Assembly (NCBI RefSeq): GCF_030936135.1
Contig: NC_082604.1
Coordinates: 1,428,501-1,492,500, forward strand
Source of the DNA: Gavia stellata
Lineage: Eukaryota; Chordata; Aves; Gaviiformes; Gaviidae
Length of the DNA stretch: 64,000 nucleotides
Direction of reading: 5' to 3'
The notes under the pieces were generated by a model. That model was not told the DNA's origin. It did not search any database and saw only the letters and a list, made by a program, of their open reading frames with translations. The position numbers and the translations under genes were made by a program. Shown in pieces: positions 46,901 through 57,800 of this stretch (within the stretch, counting starts at the first letter, position 1; the number at the start of each line of letters is the position of its first letter).

Positions 46901-49900
46901 TCCCTCAGCCTTTCCTCATAAGAAAGATCTTCCAGCCCCCTAATCAAAGAACGTTTTATTGCCATCAAATACTGCAGAAAAGAAAATTATTTCATGGGAA
47001 TTGAAAAGTGTCCTAGATAACTAATTTGAGGACTAGGTATTGCAGCAACGCAGTTTGGGGGTGGTGACTTAAAACATCCAGGCTTAAAACATCCAAATTA
47101 CTTGCCATGTATTGACTTGATGTTGGAGATAGTCAGCAGCAACCTGTATTTATTACTAAATTTCTTCGAATAGCGTGCTAGTGGAATATGAGACTGATCT
47201 AGTCAACGCAATTCATGGGCAATAGTTGAATAATGTATTTTGAAAATTGCAGGGAAAAAGCAATTATTTTTGATATCTCTCATCGTCTTGTTTTGTTCTG
47301 CAAACCATTAGTCTGAGTTGCTTTGACTCTCCTTTATGCCACCTCCCTTTTCCTTCCTTTCTCTTTGTCTGCAGAGGGATTGGGTCCTCTTGCTTTTGCC
47401 TATTTTCTTTTTCTCTCCACCTTAATTCCCTTTGTGTGTACCGTTTCCCTTTTCCCAGTTTGGTACCCCTTTCACGCCTTGCTCTGAAGTAGTATACTCC
47501 TGTTCATGCTGATAACGGCTAAGTTATTAGACTTTCCTGTTTTCTTTTGGGGATATTTTCTCTCTTTTTTTTAATTCAGTTTGTGGTTTCCTCTTCTGTG
47601 CAGGTGGATAAGCATATCCGCCGGCTGGATGCAGACTTGGCGCGGTTTGAAGCAGATCTGAAAGATAAACTGGAAGGCAGTGACTTTGAAAACCCTGGAT
47701 CTCGAAGCCTGAAAAGTGCGTAAATTTTACGTGTTTGACAGCCTTTTCCGGCACTGAGCATATCTAAGCAGAAAGGCACAGTCTTAGTTTCAGGCTTAAT
47801 CTGTTACTAAGTTCTAAGATCTTTTTGGGGAGAGATTTGTCTATTTTCCTTCCTTTACCAGAATGTGAATACTAATCAAGCTGAGAACAGCAGGAAAAAT
47901 TAGGAGTTAAAGGAAGGTACCAGTTTCTGTCATGTGTACTGGAAATCTCGTGTGGTTACAGTGAAATTTGAGCATGGTTAACAGCAGCACAGCTTTATGC
48001 CTTTGAACTGTGAAATAAGGGGAAAGATCAGGGATGTGGAGATAAGAGTTATTGAGTAACTGATTAACTGGCTGAGTGTTTAAAAATATACTGAGATTTA
48101 AAAAAAAATAATTAGGGCATGTCTAATCAAATACGATGCTATTTATATCTTGTGCAACAATATGGGCTAACGTTGTACTGCAACGATTTAATTGCTAAAA
48201 CTGCAAAAACAAGAGTTTGGTGCTCTTGTGCTCGTCCTACTTGCCAATTTGGCATGTTTGTGGCATAAAAATGTATTTCAGAATCAGCATTCATATTCCA
48301 TTACAGATGAAAGAAGGATTTCAAAACAATAAATGCATGAAAAGAAAAACATCTGGGGATGTTTCTGGTATTCAAATAGGTTAAAACGAGGGGGGGATTT
48401 TTCCTTTATAGAGGGACGAAGTCAGAAAGACAAAAGAGGCTCTCGCGGTCGAGGCAGGCGAACATCCGAAGAAGATACACCAAAGAAAAAGAAACTCAAA
48501 GGAGGGTAAGGCATACCCAGGCACAGCCCTGGTGACTTTGGCTTGACACTTCATGAATTTTCCGCAAGCTCATGTTACCCTATTTATGACTCGTGTCTGG
48601 ATGGTGAGCAGTGTTAGAGTGTTCTGCTCTTACTCCATTTCATTAGTGTCCTGCTTAGGACAAGTCAGCTTTGTTAATTAACTCCTTGGTTGTCATGTGG
48701 AAACTCAGCATGCTTGGAATGCCCTCTGTCTGGAAGGACAAGATCAGCGTCTTTCTTGTTGGCAAGCTGGGAGAAAATAGCTGTGATTTTTGTCATGAGG
48801 CTATTTTTAGCAGTGGCTTGTGGTCTTGATTGTAAAAAGAAACACTTGCCCATTGAGTCAAAAACTGATGTTTTATTGTTGCACTAGACATCTTGGAGAA
48901 TTCTGGGGGTTGTTTTCAAACAATCACGTCCTAAATAGTCTTGAGTAATCTAATTTGGTTGTGTGAAGCAAGGAAGAAGGCATGTCCCATCTCTGTAATA
49001 TGATTTATATTAGCAGAGCCCTGTTAATTCTAATTTTTCAGTTGGCTAAATGGAGGGGCAGGAATAAAAAAATAGTTTCCACTGAGCGTTACTGACATGT
49101 CAACTTAATACATTCCTGTCAGAGCAAAGGGGTTCACTCATACCTGATGAGGAGAAAAGAATATATATATTCAAACTGATCGGGGGGAAAAAAAAATCAG
49201 ATTCTTCTGTCCGCAAGCAGAAGTGATCCGTATGTTAATTTTGTTACTGTAGTCAGGCATCTACAAATCTTTCTCTTAATCCTTTATAGTCAAGCTCATG
49301 TTTTGCGTTTGATCAAACCTACATTATGATTTTAATTATTGGATAATATGTGATAATGTAATCTAAACTCTGAAGTAGGGTCAGTGTGTTTTAGGGAAGG
49401 TGGTGTTAAAAACTAATTTTCCCAAGTGGGATTTAGATCTTGGAAACATGGTGTTGCCCACAGCTGAAAAGCGTTTTATCCTCAATCTGTCCCTGTCCAC
49501 AGATCTGAGTTTGCTGATACCATCCTGTCGGTGCATCCCTCAGATGTCCTCGACATGCCAGTGGACCCCAACGAACCTACCTACTGCTTGTGTCACCAGG
49601 TGTCCTATGGAGAAATGATCGGCTGTGACAACCCAGATGTAAGCGCTGGAGATGATTTATTTTCAGATGTTCGCTACATCACAACACTGTGAAATCCGAG
49701 GAGGGGGATACTGGCTCAATTAGATCATACAAAATGAACATTTCTGAAACGCTAAGCGTCTCCTTTGTGGGTTTTTCCTTTCTGTTTTGCAGTGCCCGAT
49801 TGAATGGTTCCACTTTGCTTGTGTGGACCTCACCACCAAACCAAAAGGGAAATGGTAAGTATGACAGCATACAGCTTTTTGATTTTTATCAAGCTACAAT

Positions 49901-50841
49901 TTACCTCAACAAGAATGACAGTAAGAATTAAAACCCTGTTGTGACCCTTCCTGACAGAGGAGCTTTGCTGTTGTCATCAGAGGGTTTGCATCCTCTGTGG
50001 TTTGGGATTGTATTTGTGTGAAAGTAGAAGGTAGAAGGGGAACCTTCTTCCTAAAGTCTACTTCCACAGGAGTCTTAGATTTTGGTGGGAGCGAAACAAG
50101 GACCCGGGCGTATGCAGAATTGCATGATAAAGAGCAGTTTTTGACGTGAGGCTTGTGTAAACATGTACGTATTACATCTCAGGTTTGCTGTATTGTCGCG
50201 TAGTTGTGGCTGTGGTTAAAATTGAGAAGAGAGGTGTATTTATTTTTTTTCACTTCTGGAAGCAAAGTTTGAAGACTGCTCTGGGTTTTGCTTATATATG
50301 TGCTCATCGTGGAAAGAATCACAGGCTCGTGATTCACAAGACTGACTTTCTGTTTAATGGACTGCTCTCGTCTAATTAACCCTCTCAGAAACAGGCTTAA
50401 GTGAAAGTGAACTGCAGTCAGTGGAGGGAGAGGTAGGAATGAATTAGAGGAAGGTATCTTTTTTTCTTTTGCCTGTAGAGGAAGCTTGTGTGACAAACTT
50501 GGAGAAGGTACTTGGAATAACTTCTAGGTGAATGAGATAAGGTGAATCACAGCTGTGAGGGTCTGCTGAGCCCTGGGAGCCTTCTAGTGCTGCTATCTGT
50601 CACTTCTGCCCACCCGAGTTGATACAGTTCCTTTCCTATTTGCCCAGGCTTCCTGCATGTCATGAAAATTGTTGCAGTTACTTAAACTGGCTGCTTCTAA
50701 ATCACCCTCTCACCGACTTGTTCCCAAATAATAAAAAAAGTTCTTGGGCTATGTGTTGTTAACTTCCGGAACTAATCGCTGCCTCTTTTTCCCTGTAGGT
50801 TTTGTCCTCGTTGTGTTCAGGAAAGAAAGAAAAAGAAGTAA
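43949..50841 (+). CDS. ING5: Inhibitor of growth protein 5, complete
   Basis: There are eight exons: 43949-43985, 44825-44896, 45626-45792, 47604-47715, 48412-48505, 49503-49638, 49793-49854 and 50799-50841. They total 723 bases and encode 240 aa, the human length. ING5 is a nuclear subunit of the HBO1 and MOZ/MORF histone acetyltransferase complexes and reads H3K4me3. Residues 1-105 are the helical ING domain ([14 protein letters not shown] at the start). A lysine/arginine-rich nuclear localisation region follows ([14 protein letters not shown], then KKKK). The C-terminal PHD finger has ligands C189, C191, C202, C207, H213, C216, C229 and C232, with Y188 and W211 as the aromatic cage for trimethyl-lysine. 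The tail ends in RKKKK. The start ATG lies inside an AAGATGGCG motif and gives [11 protein letters not shown] as in mammals. It is divergent with DTYMK. Confidence 0.98.
43986..44824 (+). other. ING5: ING5 intron 1
   Basis: This 839-base intron lies mostly in the CpG island. It contains G-runs, CGG-rich stretches and a 16-bp tandem repeat at 44536-44612. No exon or RNA gene was recognised. Confidence 0.8.
44536..44612. repeat. 16-bp tandem repeat in ING5 intron 1
   Basis: The unit GGGCCTCCCCTCGCCC is repeated exactly four times (44536-44599), and a partial fifth copy follows. The identity of the copies suggests recent expansion. Confidence 0.9.
46519..46945 (-). mobile_element. CR1 LINE, 5'-truncated, antisense in ING5 intron 3
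   Basis: Read on the minus strand it encodes the CR1 reverse-transcriptase C-terminus ([19 protein letters not shown], then [19 protein letters not shown]) in an open frame, followed by a CR1 3' UTR that ends CCAACCTCTGTAATTCTG at 46519. Only about 430 bases of the 3' end are present. The 3' UTR differs from the copies at 17.6 and 61.7 kb, so it belongs to another CR1 subfamily. Confidence 0.92.
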
Positions 50842-53800
50842 AGAGTAGAGGGGAGTACATCCTCTGAGGCAAGAAGAATTTAATATATTCCTTCATTCAT
50901 GTTGCAATATTATCTTTGATTTTTTTTATTTTTTTTTTAACCTGCCCTCCTTCTTTTTCTGGTATGGTATTTCATTGTCCAGTGGCCAGTTGTAATTCCT
51001 GTTCTTTCATAAGAAAATGGCTTTGGGAGGGAGGGAATTTGCCACAGGGATTTTATTTATGTTACACTTGCACAGCACTGAAGTCGGTGTTACTATGACG
51101 TGCTAGGGCAGCCAGTAGCTGTAGTCTCTGCTAGTTTATAGGAATCTGTGAAAACCACGTAATGCATTGCAGGAGAATGAAATACCTGTGTCTTCAGCAT
51201 GGTGCATCGCCATCATCAAAATAGTTTAGGCCTGGAACTTGGCATGGTAGAGAAGAAGGAATTTTCTCCGATGTAGCCTGCACGAAGGCGTGAAGTCCAT
51301 TTGTTGTGTGGTTTCATAGTATAGTAAGGAACAGAAAAGCTGGTTAATTGTTTCCAGTGTCCGTTTCCTCAAAGCCAAGTACTGTGCTTAGTTTTGACAG
51401 GGTAGGGATGGGAGAGAGGTAAGATCCAATCTTCTCTTTTGGGGAATTTCTTCAACCTACCTTTGCACTGCCTTTATTATACTTGATCTTGTCCCCATTC
51501 ACATGAACCTTAACAGAAGCAAACCATTCGATTTTTCACCTCCTTCCAGAAAAGGTTTGTCTCTTTTGGGAGAAAACCTTTAAATAGCAAAGGAATTGTC
51601 CTGCAGTGTTTCTTAGTAATACTATTGAGAGAGGGCGTTACCTTTCCCGGCTGCTTCCATTTCTCTGAAAACCCTTTAATTACTGTGAAGATGAAACCTA
51701 CAGTATTCTTATAGAGATAGAAGGTCTGATTTACTCATAAAATAAGCTGAAGGCCTGATTTTTGTTACTTCTATATGCTTGGGTAAATCAGGAAAACAAG
51801 CTTTAGGGGAAGGCTCCCTAAGGACAGTGTGTAGATTCCCATGATGGCAAAGCTGAAAGGTGGCCCTGTGGTGGCTTGGTGGGGGGTTTTGAATAGCATT
51901 TGCTACGAAGCACTGCTATTGAAGAAGGCCATTCAGCAGGAATGTTTTAAAATTCCTTCTTTTCTTTTTTTTAGTAGGGGTACATTTGCATGTTCTTGAC
52001 TTCTTTAAGCTGCCTTTCAGATTATGAATGTGAATCCTTGCTGTTATCACAGTGTCAGTTGCTGCAACGGAAGGAAGATAAGGAAATCAGGAGTAGGAAA
52101 ACAAGTCTTTCTGGGTTTTTTTTCCTTCCTCTGAGTTATAGTGGATGCAGAAGTTGAGGGAAGAGCAGAGATAACTCTTGTCTTCATATATCTCTCCTGT
52201 ATTATGGGGCTTACCCGCCTACAATAAAAGATGTTGTAGGGAAACGTGGTTTTGCTGGCAGAGGGGGAAAAAAAAAGCCCCAAACCAATCCCCCCTGCAG
52301 CAGTAGGCACCAGGGTTCATGAACTTCGCTGGCTGTGATCCCTGATGGGGGTTGATGGCTGCTCGGTGCAGGGCTGTGTACTACTTTGCATACCATTGTG
52401 CAGGAGCTCTTGGTATGGACTGCTGGAAAGGCATTAAGAAACTTCCAGATAAGCTTTTGTTCTGCTGTGAAAACAATCTGAATAAACAGCACAGAAGAAA
52501 AAACCCACTTCTAGCCAGATTTTGGCACCTGTTTCCAACAGAAAAAGACTTTTTCCCCCCCCCCCCCCCCTGTTACTTGTGTTTCGCAATGGAAGAAAGT
52601 AGCACACAGCTCTTGCCAATTTTCCTTCCCCGCTTTGCTCTGTTGGGATTTGTAGATGCTGCAGGTATGTCACGACTGACATGGAAGAAACCTCTTGATA
52701 CTGAGACAGCTTTTCTGTGAACAATTTGATTTATTGCATCTGCTATGGAAAAAAAAACCCAAACCCCAACTTGTCTCCAGGGCCCTGTCATTTAAAGTGG
52801 GATGTTGCACGTGTCTCCGCTACGTTGCATCGCTCCGCGTGTTGTATATGAAGTTTCTGTAGTTATGTTTACAAGACGATGCGCATTTGTCGTTGTTGCC
52901 ATTGTAATAGCACCCAGGAAGCAGACAGACAAATGAAAAACAGATCGCTGGAGGGAAGGAGGAGGAAAAGCACAGTCACACAAACCTGAACTTAGAAATA
53001 CAGCCAGCCCTCTTTTTTTCTTTGCCTCTTTTTTGAGGGTAAATTTAATTGTGATACCTCATGAGCCAGCCTGTAATTCAGTAACCAGTGAGTGAGACCT
53101 GTACCTCATCGACCTGCTACACTGGATTCGTGTAGGAGCGTTACTGCGTCCTGAAGACTAGCGTTGATGCCGTTTCAGGTTTTATTTTCCCCTTCCATCC
53201 AATGCTATTGTATACGACTCTTTATTTTTCTTTTTTTTTTTTCCCCGCTAAGGCTTTATTAGTAGTGATATCACCATAGATTAAGCATTTGATTTGAAAC
53301 AATCTCAAAATTCCACTGCACCTCTCTGGAGGTCTTGCTCGAAACACGCCCTTACGGAAGCGCGCAGCTACGGCTGCGTGAGCGCGAAGCTGACGGCCCT
53401 CGGCTCCGAAACGACGGCCGGGCAGCACAGCACAAGCCGTTTCGTTAGCGAGCACATTCTGGGGCTGGGAAGAACAGACGTTTTCTGCTTTTAACCAGCG
53501 AAGCAAAAAGGAAAATAAGCTCCAGAAGTTTGCATCAGCCCTCAAAAGGAAAGGTAGTTCGCTAGGAATGGTGAACAGCGTGAGGCGCAACATACTCCTC
53601 CTCTTCATGACATAACATCTCTAATGCGTCAGAACCTCTGACATCTGATATCAGCAATAAACTGTCCCACTTGGAACACACCAGCGTGGGGGCTCTGCCG
53701 GGCTCGAGAGCATCTCTTGGCCACGTACACCTGACTTAGAGATTTTTTTAAAACTCCTTATATACAGAAATACCCGTAGCCTTCATTTTTGCCTACTAAA

Positions 53801-54165
53801 GGGTTTAAATCTTTCTCCTGAATGTCGAATGTACGGTGTTAAATACGCTTTTCACGGAGAAGGGTGAACAAGGCTGTGATACACGTAAAGGAACGTTCCA
53901 CTGAAGATTGTCGCGTCACCCAGGTACCCTGCGGGGCTCAGCTTTATTGCAGCTCGTCCAAACTGGAGGCGAAACGACCTTAACCCCGTCGTTCTGGTTT
54001 TTTAAAGGAATTAGATCTATGTTCCCTTTGTAAATGGAAGAGAATATAAATCTTTTTATTAAAAAAAAAAGGAATGTAAAATAAAAATGTATATCTGTAT
54101 TTTTGGATCATGTTCTAGATAACGGATATATTGTTATAAATAAAGTATTTTTGGGAACAAAGACC
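50842..54165 (+). other. ING5: ING5 3' UTR, long, with several poly(A) signals
   Basis: This is about 3.3 kb after the TAA. AATAAA occurs at 52223, 52481, 53656, 54080 and 54139. The last one is followed by a GT-rich stretch (TGTGTTGCGGTGGCG), making it the best distal end. A C16 run lies at 52555-52570 and a small CpG-rich patch at about 53340-53460. Mammalian ING5 also has a long 3' UTR. The exact end is inferred. Confidence 0.65.
54139..54144 (+). terminator. ING5: Distal polyadenylation signal of ING5
   Basis: AATAAA lies in TATAAATAAAGT, followed about 30 bases later by a GT-rich element. It sits only tens of bases before the GC-rich D2HGDH promoter region. Confidence 0.65.
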
Positions 54166-54422
54166 TATCAGAGTGTGTTGCGGTGGCGTGGGAGTGCTGG
54201 GGGGGGGGTGCGGCGGCACCGTGGGGGTGAGCGGTGCGGGGACCGCGGTGGGCAGGGTGCGGGCGAGGCTGTGCTGCGCGGGAAGCCGTGGCCGTGCCCC
54301 GCGTGGGGCAGTGTGGGGCGGGAGGCGGCCCCGCAAGGACGCGGTGGGGCGGGCGGGCGGGCGCTGGGACCCAGGCGGCTCCGCGGTCCCGCGGGGAAGG
54401 TGGGCGCTGCGCGGGCCTCCTG

Positions 54423-54438
54423 CCGCCAGGTGGCGCTG
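54423..54438 (+). promoter_or_regulatory. CTCF-like binding site
   Basis: The sequence CCGCCAGGTGGCGCTG matches the CTCF core CCACCAGGGGGCGCTA at 13 of 16 positions, including the central CCAG-x-x-GGCGCT. It lies between the ING5 poly(A) site and the D2HGDH coding start. Occupancy is inferred. Confidence 0.55.
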
Positions 54439-54455
54439 CCGCCCGCCCGCGCTGA

Positions 54456-54465
54456 GCGCATGCGC
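54456..54465. promoter_or_regulatory. NRF1-like palindrome
   Basis: GCGCATGCGC is the consensus NRF1 site, common in promoters of nuclear genes for mitochondrial proteins such as D2HGDH. An inverted CCAAT (ATTGG) follows immediately. Confidence 0.6.
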
Positions 54466-54898
54466 ATTGGCAGAGTCACCCCTGCGGCCTGACCGCCTCA
54501 GCGGGCCCGGGCCCGGCGGCAGCGGTCCGACCGCCATTGCTGCCTGCACCAGGGCAGGCCTGAAGCTGACAGGCCCAGAAACGTGGGCGGGCGGGGTGGG
54601 TTTACCCCCCCACCCCACCCCCGAAGGGGTGCGTGAGGCTGCCGTGTCCCGGCTGGGGTTTGGCGGGTGGTTGGTCGCAGGGGAAGGGAGAGTTTCTGCC
54701 TGAGGCCTTATGCGATGGGTATCCCCCCTCCAGCCGCCCCGGGGTATCGCCTTGTCACAAGTCGGGGGGCCTCTTCCCAGCTCCTCCGCAAACTGGGAGA
54801 GCGCCTGAGTTGCTTCCTCTGGGAGACGAACCCCCAGAGCCGGGGCAGGAGGGAGGGGAGCTTGCACATGAGCTAGGCCTCTGCTTTCCAGAGCGATC

Positions 54899-57800
54899 AT
54901 GGGGCTTTCCTCTGCGGTCTCCCGCTGCTCTGTACGGAGCCACTGGACTCGGCTCAGACGGCTGACAAGCTTCCACAGGAGGATCATGGCACAGCAGAGC
55001 GCGCCTTCTGCCCCGGGGACACTTCAGCAGAGGAAACCGCCCGGTGCACCCACCAGCTTGGTGCCCACCAGCTTGGTGCGCACCATCTTGGTGCCCAGGC
55101 CCTGCGGGGTGAGGCCTCGGGGCAGGAGAGGGCTCCACACAGCCTCCACCGCCTTCCAGGAGGTCATGCTAACTAGTGAGCGCTACGGAGTGCAGCGGCT
55201 GCCCTTCTCCCGTGTGTCCGACAGTGATGTGGCTTTCTTTGAGCGCATAATGCCAGGTAGAGTCATCACAAATCCAGAGGAATTGAAACCATTTAATGTG
55301 GACTGGCTTAAATCAGTCCGAGGTAAGTGAGGTTGTTTATTTTTCAGTTTGGGTAAAGCCTACTCTCTGCTTCCGTTAAGGTACCAGAATGAAAAGTCGG
55401 CCAAAGAGAATCTCATCTCTGTTTATAGCAGACCGTGTCTTTACAGACCAGGCAAAGAGAGTTTTCCTCATAGAAAACATTCCTTTGAGAATTAGCTGAT
55501 TTCTGGTAATCTTTCAGGCTTTCCTTAAAAAAAAAAAATAAAAATCGAAGCCCTGTTAACTTACTGATTTTTTTCCTGAAACAAATCAGTTCAGTTAACA
55601 GTTCCTGAAGTTTTGGCTGAACCTCAGAAAACAAGTATTGTTAGTTTTCTGTTATTTTTGTCGAAGATTTCGTGAGAATATAAAACATTTCCCATTGCCC
55701 CCACTGGCAACCAAGTCTACGTATACAGACAAAGCTTTTACAGCGCTTTAAGGGAAAACCCGCTATTGAAAATGTTTGTTTTAAAAGTGGTTAAAGTGAC
55801 TCTGCCTCACAGTGCAGGGAGTGTTATTATTTCAGACATCATGCTTTACCACCTCTTTCTTTCTGACCTCTGTAGAGCCCACAACTTGCCTTGAGAGTCC
55901 CTTGCTTTCATTGCAGGCTGTAGCAGGCTGATGTTGAAGCCGCAGACAACAGCAGAGGTGTCTCAAGCTCTCAGGTAACGTGTGCCTTTTCTGCTGGACT
56001 TTGTGATAAGCAAACTCTGGTTTAGTCGGTGTCTTAGGTGAAGGGGAACTTCTAGACGTTCAGGCACGAATTGTTCAACCATTGGAAGGACTGAAGCTGT
56101 TTTCTGCTTGACTGCGTGTCTTGGGGTTGAGCTCTGGTGACTTCGGCTCTCCCTTCTGTTCTTTATATCCCCACTGCCCTTGGGCTGCACACTGTTTTCT
56201 GATGTACCTTTCGTTCCAGCTGCTCCCAGGACGGGAGACTGCACGCTGTTGCTAGCCTGGGGGTGTGCATGTTCTGGCAGGTAGGCAGTGTCGCTCATCT
56301 AAAAAAACGACAGGTTCCTAATGAGGAATGTTTTCACATAGGGAGCTGACATTTTTCAAGGCAGAAAGGGACTTGAACCTGTGCCTTGTATTTCCCAGGC
56401 CCAGTGCTCTCTCTGGCCCTCGGCTTTTCTGGGGTGATGGTGCCGTGTCAGTATGAGGCAGAAACAAAGGCTGAACTTTCATTTGTTTTACAAAATAAAA
56501 TTCATCTTTCCTGGCCAGATGTCCTTGCAAAGGCTAAGCGGGCAGGGGCAGACTTCTCCAATCAGCGTTGATGGTTTTGAGTAGAAGGGTCTTAAGAGTG
56601 CTTAGTCCAGAGAGCAATGGCGGGGAGAGATTAGCAAGTGGAATTCAGTATTGATGATTTTGCTGCTCTACTAAATTGTCAAAATTAGGCACTGTACCAG
56701 TGCTTAAGAGGAGCAGTTGTGTTGAAGGATTCAGGAGGGTCCATCTGAAGAAGTAAAGAAGGTTAGGCCAGAATCAGCAGCTTGAGGAGCTAATGTTTTG
56801 TCCGCTAAATCAGTAAGAACACTTCCCTGGTTCGCTGGTGTGAGCGTGGCTCCAGTTGGGCATCGGTATGCAGGATCGCTGTTTGGCTGAAGAGCTAAAA
56901 GCTGCATGAACCTGCTCCTAGCTCCGTTAAAACAGATAGACAGAGCACAGTAAAGTCAGGGCTTTTGAAGTAACTGCTGGTGCAGCGCGGCTTTGTGCTG
57001 TCTGTTGTGCAAGAACTTCTGTGAGTTTGGAGAGGATGTGATGGGTGGTGCTTTGCCGGGATATGGCAGGCTGGCGGGTGAGGAAGGTGAGGCATAGATG
57101 CACGTGCTTCGTTGCCTATAGGGCATTAATTTCTTGAGGGGAGGAGGAGAGCAGTAATGTCTTAAACCGCTGCCAGAGGTGATCTGTCAGAGCCCGCTGA
57201 GGAAGTCAAGTTGTTAACAGAGACTGCTACATAACTAGTTTACGTATAAACAGAGTGAGCTGTCATTATCCAGGCAGATGTCGCGTGGCAGATCTGTCGA
57301 TACGCGCGGGGGTAACCCCAAGTGTTTGTTCCTTTGCTTAGTGCTGGGTGAGTTTAGTGAGGAGTTGTGCTTTCTCGCTTTTGCAGTGAAACTGTCCCTT
57401 TGTATCAATTTGATCTTTAGGCTAAACGCTGCTTAATTTTAAGGGGCATTGAGCACTCTTGCAACAGTGGACTTTCACGTGGAGGTGAAACTCTTCTGAT
57501 AGACTGGATTATGGCCTTAAAATGCATAAGACTTCAGAAACCTTTTTCCTTCCAGGTACTGCAGTGAGAGGAACCTGGCAGTGAACCCACAGGGAGGTAA
57601 CACAGGCCTTGTTGGGGGCAGCGTTCCTGTCTTTGATGAGATCATTCTCTCCACTGTTCTCATGAACCGGATCATCAGCTTTGACAAGGTGTCTGGTAAA
57701 TATCGTAGAGACGTGAGGCACAGAAACGAGTCCCAGGCCCTCAACCAGCCACTTTCCTGGGAGATGATAACTGCAGGATCAGCAAGGTTCAGCCCAGCAG

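Larger units (their letters stand above)
54180..54720 (+). promoter_or_regulatory. D2HGDH: GC-rich promoter region of D2HGDH
   Basis: The base composition changes abruptly from AT-rich ING5 3' UTR to a CpG-rich block. It contains a CTCF-like site (54423-54438), an NRF1-like palindrome (54456-54465), an inverted CCAAT box (54466-54470) and a CCGCCATT core at 54531. A non-coding first exon probably lies here, because a splice acceptor (CTGCTTTCCAG) ends at 54891, just before the coding start. The exact first exon and its donor could not be fixed. Confidence 0.65.

Noticed and set aside
54115-54987. Minus-strand frame of 290 codons over the D2HGDH promoter
   Set aside because: It is Pro/Ala-rich, overlaps a CpG promoter and the D2HGDH first coding exon, and shows no domain.
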